Assembly: GCF_037042905.1 (NCBI RefSeq)
Contig: NC_087258.1
Span: 3,549,001-3,613,000 of the forward strand
Direction of reading: 5' to 3'
DNA from: Lytechinus pictus
Lineage: Eukaryota > Echinodermata > Echinoidea > Temnopleuroida > Toxopneustidae
DNA length: 64,000 bases
The position numbers and the translations under genes were made by a program. A model generated the notes under the pieces. That model ran no database searches. It was not told where the DNA came from and saw nothing but the letters and a program-made list of their open reading frames with translations. Below, one piece after another: positions 60,501 through 64,000 of the stretch; position 1 is the stretch's first letter, and every line of letters begins with the position of its first letter.

Positions 60501-61559
60501 TCAAAGGTCATTTAGGGTCAATGAACTTAGACCATGTTGGGGAAATCAACATCAAAATCTTAACCTAAGGTTAAGTTTTTGAAATGTCATCATAACTTAG
60601 AAAATATATGGACCTAGTTCATGAAACTTATACATTAGGTTAATCAAGTATCACTGAACATCCTGCATGAGTTTCACATCACATGACCAAGGTCAAAGGT
60701 CATTTAGGGTCAATGAACTTTGGCCGAATTGGGGGTATCTGTTGAATTACCATCATAACTTTGAAAGTTTATGGATCTGATTCATGAAACTTGGACATAA
60801 TAGTAATCAAGTATTACTGAATATCCTGTGCAAGTTTCAGGTCACATGATCAAGGTCAAAGGTCATTTAGGGTCAATGAACTTTGGCCAAATTGGGGTAT
60901 TTGTTGAATTACAGCCATAAATTTGAAAGTGTGTTGGTCTAGTTCATAAAACTTGGACATAATAGTAATCAAGTATCACTGAACATCCTGTGCGAGTTTC
61001 AGGTCACATGATCAAGGTCAAAGGTCATGTAAGGTCAAAGAACTTTGGCCACGTTGGGGGTATTTGTTGAATTGCCATCATATCTCTATAAGTGTATTGG
61101 TCTAGTTCATAAAACGTGGAAATAAGAGTAACCAAGTATCACTGAACATCTTGTGCGAGTTATAGTAGTTTTCAAAATCAGCACTGCTGCTATATTGAAT
61201 CGCGTGATGCAGGTGAGACGGCCAGAGGCATTCCACTTGTTTTGGTGTATATATCTTGAGTTTAGTTTGAATAATTTTCCATAACCATGCAAATATTTTT
61301 TCTTCTTCTTTCTGTAGATAAAAGAATACACTTTTTATGTATATGTTATTCCAGGTGAGTATTTTTTCAATAAGTGCCATCCATTGGATAATTAAAATTG
61401 CTCATTTGATGAATATTAATGAACACGCAAGATTTGACAGCGTATCCCCCCTCCATAACTGTGATTATTTTATGTCATACATACCAGGATTCTGATGTAC
61501 AATGATATCACACGGCTCAGTCAAGGGATTTTCGAGGGTCTTAGCAACCTCGAAGACTT
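48167..61559 (+). CDS. Relaxin-receptor-like (RXFP / type C LGR) gene, 5' part
   Basis: Nine firm exons and one tentative exon encode about 300 residues: signal peptide, two LDLa modules, LRRNT cysteine cluster, an LRR entry segment and four single-LRR exons. All introns are GT-AG and phases match: phase 1 between the LDLa exons, phase 2 between the LRR exons. LDLa followed by LRRs is the ectodomain of RXFP1/2-type and GRL101-type leucine-rich GPCRs of the cell surface, where the LRRs bind a peptide ligand and the LDLa drives signalling. The seven-helix region is not in the window, so the GPCR identity is inferred from the ectodomain. An LDLa-LRR secreted or single-pass protein is the alternative. 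The last intron here is longer than 2.4 kb. Confidence 0.85.
48348..48535. repeat. (TAG)n trinucleotide microsatellite in receptor intron 1
   Basis: AGT/TAG repeats with scattered GGC and TAC interruptions; the poly-Thr frame on the minus strand is an artefact. Confidence 0.9.
48541..49649. other. Receptor intron 1, nothing recognised
   Basis: AT-rich, with two related 'aattaaccctttcaataataat' type stretches near 48901 and 48995 (an imperfect ~75-bp direct repeat). No exon seen. Confidence 0.4.
49650..49815 (+). repeat. SINE 3' part in receptor intron 1
   Basis: B-box-like 'gtgttcgattctca' followed by 'gataaggcatttatcctca' and the tail 'ggtccctcggagaggacc' with 'ttgcttgttacaagcaacc'. I recall this tail from echinoderm SINEs. 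The head is truncated or diverged. Confidence 0.6.
49942..50067 (+). CDS. Receptor exon 2: LDLa module 1
   Basis: 126 nt, phase 1 to 1, acceptor 'cccttcttcag', donor A|gtaagt. Cysteine pattern CNCQEGYMC, then C, VC, QC and FC; the calcium-site region reads CDGKVQCPYGDDEFFC. The usual Asp before the fifth cysteine (DC) is Gln here, while the later DDE is kept. There is one extra cysteine at the N-terminal side. Confidence 0.85.
50110..50515. repeat. GAT-rich then TTC-rich microsatellites in receptor intron 2
   Basis: Interrupted GATGAT/GGTGAT units to about 50310, then CTT/TTC units (50385-50510). The long open frame that continues out of exon 2 through this tract is spurious. Confidence 0.8.
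50400..51520. repeat. Long dispersed repeat, inverted relative to 31560-32290
   Basis: Reverse complement counterpart of 31560-32290 with about 350 bp of extra sequence near 50575-50935. It lies inside receptor intron 2. Confidence 0.75.
51788..51919 (+). CDS. Receptor exon 3: LDLa module 2
   Basis: 132 nt, phase 1 to 1, acceptor 'ccaccctcag', donor A|gtaagt. Six cysteines with canonical spacing: CRGEPRVC, SSC, AIC, SDC, VAC. The calcium-binding set CDGFSDCPSGDDEVAC is intact. It is more GC-rich than its surroundings. Confidence 0.9.
52764..53290. mobile_element. ~527-bp TIR element in receptor intron 3
   Basis: The left end 'cgtcttacaaagagttgcga' continues 'ttgatccgatcaatcgcaac'. It is inverted at 53245-53290 ('gattggatcaatcgtaac' then 'tctttgtaagacggggacc'). 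The ends are themselves palindromic. The interior has a LINE-3'-like 'aaataaatgaagtgaaaa'. Confidence 0.75.
53291..54364. other. Receptor intron, nothing recognised
   Basis: AT-rich sequence without exon or repeat ends. Confidence 0.4.
54365..54430 (+). CDS. Receptor: possible linker exon
   Basis: A good acceptor ('ggcttttactacag') opens a 66-nt stretch that stays open in the required phase 1 to 1 and encodes IPAINDDAIIATDSSQTTMT, a hydrophilic linker of the kind joining LDLa to LRRNT. The donor (CAG|gttata) is weak, and the gene reads correctly without this exon. It may be alternative or spurious. Confidence 0.3.
54431..55552. other. Receptor intron, nothing recognised
   Basis: Includes a G-run at 55316-55327 and a (TG)n-rich tract at 55395-55470. 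An 'aattcgggcg'-type short frame pair near 54500-54720 has no motif. Confidence 0.4.
55553..55664 (+). CDS. Receptor exon 4: LRRNT cap
   Basis: 112 nt, phase 1 to 2, acceptor 'tttttccttattag', donor TT|gtgagg. The cluster CPLDCECHFLSVRC fits the LRRNT spacing C-x3-C-x-C-x6-C exactly, followed by KKVTWNAVQAHMIPEDTRKL, in the usual position of the first parallel strand. Confidence 0.85.
56662..56766 (+). CDS. Receptor exon 5: LRR entry segment
   Basis: 105 nt, phase 2 to 2, acceptor 'ttcgttgtttcag', donor CT|gtaaga. Encodes WVEKSSEQKMNETEGLDLVS then LVNLNFSRLNNLNM, with an LRR-like Leu/Asn spacing in the second half and one N-glycosylation site (NET). Confidence 0.75.
57501..57572 (+). CDS. 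Receptor exon 6: one LRR
   Basis: 72 nt, phase 2 to 2: the single-repeat exon size typical of LGR genes. Encodes TIRSFPFTVMRPGTFAELRF then LVF, with the PGTF and L..L spacing of an LRR. Acceptor 'tttttttgcag', donor AT|gtaagt. Confidence 0.85.
58058..58129 (+). CDS. Receptor exon 7: one LRR
   Basis: 72 nt, phase 2 to 2. Encodes DLMKNKISRLQADTFKGLKR then LKE, a clear LRR (L-x-x-N-x-I-x-x-L-x-x-x-x-F-x-x-L). Acceptor 'tactttctttcag', donor AT|gtaagt. Confidence 0.9.
58618..58812. repeat. C/T-rich tract before receptor exon 8
   Basis: (TC)n and CCCTC words form an unusually long polypyrimidine tract running into the exon 8 acceptor. Confidence 0.85.
58818..58889 (+). CDS. Receptor exon 8: one LRR
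   Basis: 72 nt, phase 2 to 2. Encodes YIFMNGLQAIEPGAFRGLES then LKI. The acceptor 'tctcttctcag' follows a 190-bp C/T tract. Donor AT|gtaagt. Confidence 0.9.
59048..59167. mobile_element. 120-bp hAT-like MITE with perfect 8-bp target duplication
   Basis: The ends CAGTGGCGGACTGTGACCCG and the inverted CGGGTCACGGTCCGCCACTG are flanked by identical catcaatc (59040-59047 and 59168-59175). It is almost wholly palindromic and lies in the intron between receptor exons 8 and 9. Confidence 0.9.
60025..60269. mobile_element. ~245-bp MITE rich in GGTGTTA words
   Basis: The ends 'ctacacagcaaaaactgc' and 'gtttttacagtgtag' are inverted, with 'gaggaccacacc' inverted as 'ggtgtggtcctc' further in. The 'ggtgtta/taacacc' motif recurs about ten times. 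It lies between receptor exons 8 and 9. Confidence 0.75.
60284..61240 (+). mobile_element. Tandem-repeat-bearing element, long copy
   Basis: The start TCTCACCTGCATAGCAGAGC and the end 'gaggcattccacttgt' match 41834-42357. Five monomers, spaced 192, 162, 162 and 163 bp, carry 'ctagttcatgaaactt', 'atcaagtatcactgaacat' and 'gtcacatgaccaaggtcaaa'. TCTCACCTGCAT at the start is inverted as ATGCAGGTGAGA near the end, and a GCG/ACG trinucleotide run lies near 60325-60355. It has no coding capacity and may be a Helitron/Helentron-like derivative. It sits between receptor exons 8 and 9. Confidence 0.75.
60498..61027 (+). promoter_or_regulatory. Four perfect DR1 nuclear-receptor motifs
   Basis: AGGTCAAAGGTCA, the DR1 consensus bound by RXR, HNF4 and COUP-TF-type receptors, occurs at 60498-60510, 60690-60702, 60853-60865 and 61015-61027, once per monomer. 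Function is inferred from the motif alone. Confidence 0.4.
61488..61559 (+). CDS. Receptor exon 9: one LRR
   Basis: 72 nt, phase 2 to 2. Encodes ILMYNDITRLSQGIFEGLSN then LED. Acceptor 'atacatacc ag', donor TT|gtgagt. The 2.6-kb intron before it holds three mobile elements. The next exon lies outside the window. Confidence 0.9.
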
Positions 61560-61583
61560 GTGAGTATGATAGATAGTACCCAT

Positions 61584-61618
61584 ACTACTATCACTACTAC
61601 TACTACTACTACTACTAG

Positions 61619-61657
<39 letters not shown>

Positions 61658-61658
61658 A
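61584..61658. repeat. (CTA)n microsatellite
   Basis: About 25 ACT/CTA units just after receptor exon 9. Confidence 0.9.
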
Positions 61659-61664
61659 CACTTA

Positions 61665-62000
61665 AAAATAGGTAGTCAAAAATGACCCTATAACAGTCAT
61701 TTTTGACCCCATTCTCAGGGTCAACTATACACCGAACCCATGGGGGTCATTTATGACCCACTAGATGTAGTCAAATGATTTTGACTACAATGGTAGTCAA
61801 CAAATGACCCAAATGAAGTAAAAAATTACTACAAAAAGGTCAAAATTTGACTACATTTAAATGAAAAGGGGTCAAATGCAATAGACAGTAGGGTCATTTC
61901 ATTCCTCCATCCTTTCACTTCAATGTAGTCAATTTCAACTTCAATGTAGTCAGATTTTGACTTCAGTGGTTAGTTGTATCCGACTACTTGTAAGCTTAAC
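61665..62000. repeat. TGACCC / GTAGTCAAA-rich repeat
   Basis: 'gtagtcaaa', 'gggtcattt' and 'tgaccc' words recur in both orientations about a dozen times over 330 bp. A similar vocabulary ('ggggtcatttttgaaag', 'aaatttgaccac') appears at about 63460-63510, so these may be the two ends of one ~1.85-kb element. Confidence 0.5.
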
Positions 62001-62318
62001 ACATTAATTAGACACAAAAACTAAAAGATTATTGTGCATAAACAAATAATTTATTTATAAAGAACATATTAGATGCTTCCAAAACACTAAATAGCAATAC
62101 AAGAGTGGTAACATTTAAAATTTGATCCTAAAAAGTACACTGTCAAATTGAAAAGCACTGAAGCATTTTCTAACATTATTAAGACATTACAGATTTTATA
62201 ATTTGCTTTTCAAATAATTGACCTTGATTGATCAATGATGTGGTAGTAGGCCAAATATCTGATCTGTATGCTTTTTTCTTGAATAAATTCATCTGGTTTG
62301 ACTGCATTGACATCATAA

Positions 62319-62483
62319 ATAGAGAAGATTCATCTTGACAAAACCAATTATCAATTACTGACCTGACAGTTATGATCCAATTCTCGTCGGAACGCCCTCT
62401 AGAGAAGATGGCTTTCGACCAGGATGGCCGAAACTGTCAGGTCAGTAATTGATATTGGTTTTGTCAAGATGAATCTTCTCTAT
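62319..62483. mobile_element. ~165-bp MITE with 50-bp inverted ends
   Basis: 'agagaagattcatcttgaca' then 'aaaccaatta' on the left is inverted as 'ttggttttgtcaagatga' then 'atcttctct' on the right, with 'actgacctgacag' pairing further in. It is nested inside 61665-63510. Confidence 0.8.
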
Positions 62484-64000
62484 TGAAGATCTGTATGCCA
62501 TCTACAAAGTGTCTGCATCAGATTCACATGGAATGATGGCATTTACACACGCATATGATACACCACATCTGACACCTAGATGTTATTACATGAATTGTCC
62601 CCAAGAAAAGCTGCATATCATCTGCATTCCTGTTTACCCAATTTTTTTACACTGATGTACATTAATACTGAATAAGTTACAGGATAACATGGAAGTCAAT
62701 TTGCTTAATTAATTTAAAACAAATTCAATTTCAGTTCATATCGAAAAAGTACGAATTAAAACATGAATTTCTTCACTTGTGTTCGCCACCAATCAAGCTG
62801 TATTGCTGATCGATCCATAAACACTATGTATCGGGCTCATTTCGATGGGTTTTACACATGTACCATTTTAAAGTCATATTAATGTATTTACATTGGGTTT
62901 TTGAACAGGAAGGACCTTTTGGAAAATTCCCTCTATAAAATTCTATTTGTAACTATTTCAAAGAAATACTTCTACACATTCTATGTAACTCTATTGCAAC
63001 TCGGGAGCAGTAGCTGCAAGTCCAACATCTGAAAAATGCTTTGTCAGCAAACAGCAATGTACCAAGGGTCACACCAATTCTTAAACTGAAACTTGCTATA
63101 ATTTACAATTCTATCAGTTACATCATTTTCTTTAATCAGTTAATAGTTGTCATTCTATCAGTTAAATTCAAAGTTGAAATTAATCAAATTCTAATAATGT
63201 ATCAGTTAAATTCAAACTTGCTATTTGCAGTAATATCAGTTAAATTTAAACTTGCCGTGTATTATAATTCCATCAGTAAAAGTAAAACTTGCTATTTGTA
63301 ACACTTCAATTGTAAAAAAGCAATACAACTCAATTACCACACATTACATCACTTATTCATAGATTCTAGTCATTTCACTGGCGCAATCACACCTTGTGAT
63401 CACATGGTATTTTACCCCTTGTTTGGGGTGTTTTTTGTCAATTAAAATCCTTGTTTGGGGTAAATTTGACCACTTTTGGTGAATCCTAGCTTGGGGTCAT
63501 TTTTGAAAGTATACACACGAGTGGCCACCCTCTCCTCTCACAATCACACCAAGGTTAGTACAATGATCCCAAGCTAAACATTGATAAGTATGCAGTTCAG
63601 CATATTATTTTCATTTTCATTAAATTCTAGTTTGAAGGGCCTATGTAGTTCAGTACATCCAGTGGTATAAATAACATCAACTCGCGGAACTCAAAATACG
63701 AATCACAATTTGGATATGCGCCTTGGTTATGGCATAGTATAATAAATGGCATAGTATAATGAATGAGGGCTAAGGTCTTTGAATTCTGCTACCAGAATAT
63801 TAATGTCAAGAAAACAATATCACACAGTGGTAATTATGTCAAAACTTGCTTAATGTGTCTGCTATAGATTAACTTATGTACATTAAATGTTATCTGTGCA
63901 AACATTTTGGCTTAAACCTAGTCTATAAATTTAACTGATCGAAAAACCATAATTTGCCACAAAAATGACAAGTTTGAGCTTTTTGTCACAAACCCATCTT
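62484..64000. other. Receptor intron 9, no exon recognised
   Basis: AT-rich with 'tatcagttaaattcaaactt'-like words repeated loosely at 63108-63290. No 72-nt LRR exon or transmembrane exon was found. Confidence 0.45.

Noticed and set aside
13021-61559. Ligand-receptor pair: the minus-strand peptide as ligand of the RXFP-like receptor
   Set aside because: The precursor lacks the B- and A-chain cysteine pattern of relaxin-like peptides; proximity alone is no evidence.
62908-63030. Acceptor-like 'tttttgaacag' followed by LKDLLENSLYKI, superficially LRR-like
   Set aside because: The frame lacks the Asn/Phe positions of an LRR, has no 72-nt exon with a donor, and runs to a stop.

Overview
This is a eukaryotic, AT-rich, intron-rich window dominated by non-coding DNA and small transposable elements. 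Dispersed families I recognise by memory as common in sea urchin genomes point to an echinoderm, most likely an echinoid. These include palindromic MITEs, tRNA-derived SINEs with the 'ggtccctcggagaggacc' tail, and a tandem-repeat element beginning 'tctcacctgcatagcagagc'. The assignment is inference: no rRNA or mitochondrial marker is present.

Coding content is sparse. (1) 48167-61559 (+) holds the 5' half of a multi-exon gene for a relaxin-receptor-like (RXFP / type C LGR) GPCR. It has a signal-peptide exon, two LDLa exons, a possible short linker exon, an LRRNT exon, an LRR entry exon and four 72-nt single-LRR exons, all with matching intron phases. The seven-helix part must lie beyond 64000. 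(2) 17038-13021 (-) holds two exons of a small secreted-peptide precursor with a signal peptide, two cysteines and arginine-rich cleavage sites; I do not recognise its family. (3) 19913-20022 (+) is an isolated exon-like stretch resembling the start of a class II histone deacetylase domain.

Region by region: 1-13000 is non-coding with SINEs, MITE families and an LTR-like element carrying heat-shock-element motifs next to a TATA box (3925-4621). It also has a piggyBac-like element nested in a hAT-like one (11553-12501). 13000-17600 is the peptide gene with a CpG-richer upstream stretch. 17900-31000 contains SINEs, an 800-bp TIR element with an internal palindrome (23753-24552), a CRE-centred palindrome (27211-27435) and a 2.35-kb TIR element containing a near-perfect 277-bp tandem duplication. 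31560-32290 is an inverted counterpart of sequence inside intron 2 of the receptor gene. 34671-38479 is a 3.8-kb element with TA flanks and 25-bp inverted ends. 41700-47230 contains a tandem-repeat element, palindromic MITEs and a broken non-LTR retrotransposon. 48167-64000 is the receptor gene, whose introns carry microsatellites, MITEs and a second tandem-repeat element bearing four perfect DR1 nuclear-receptor motifs.

A receptor of the peptide-hormone class and a peptide precursor in one window are not evidence that they interact. All exon calls are by eye from splice-site, phase and motif agreement, without transcript support.
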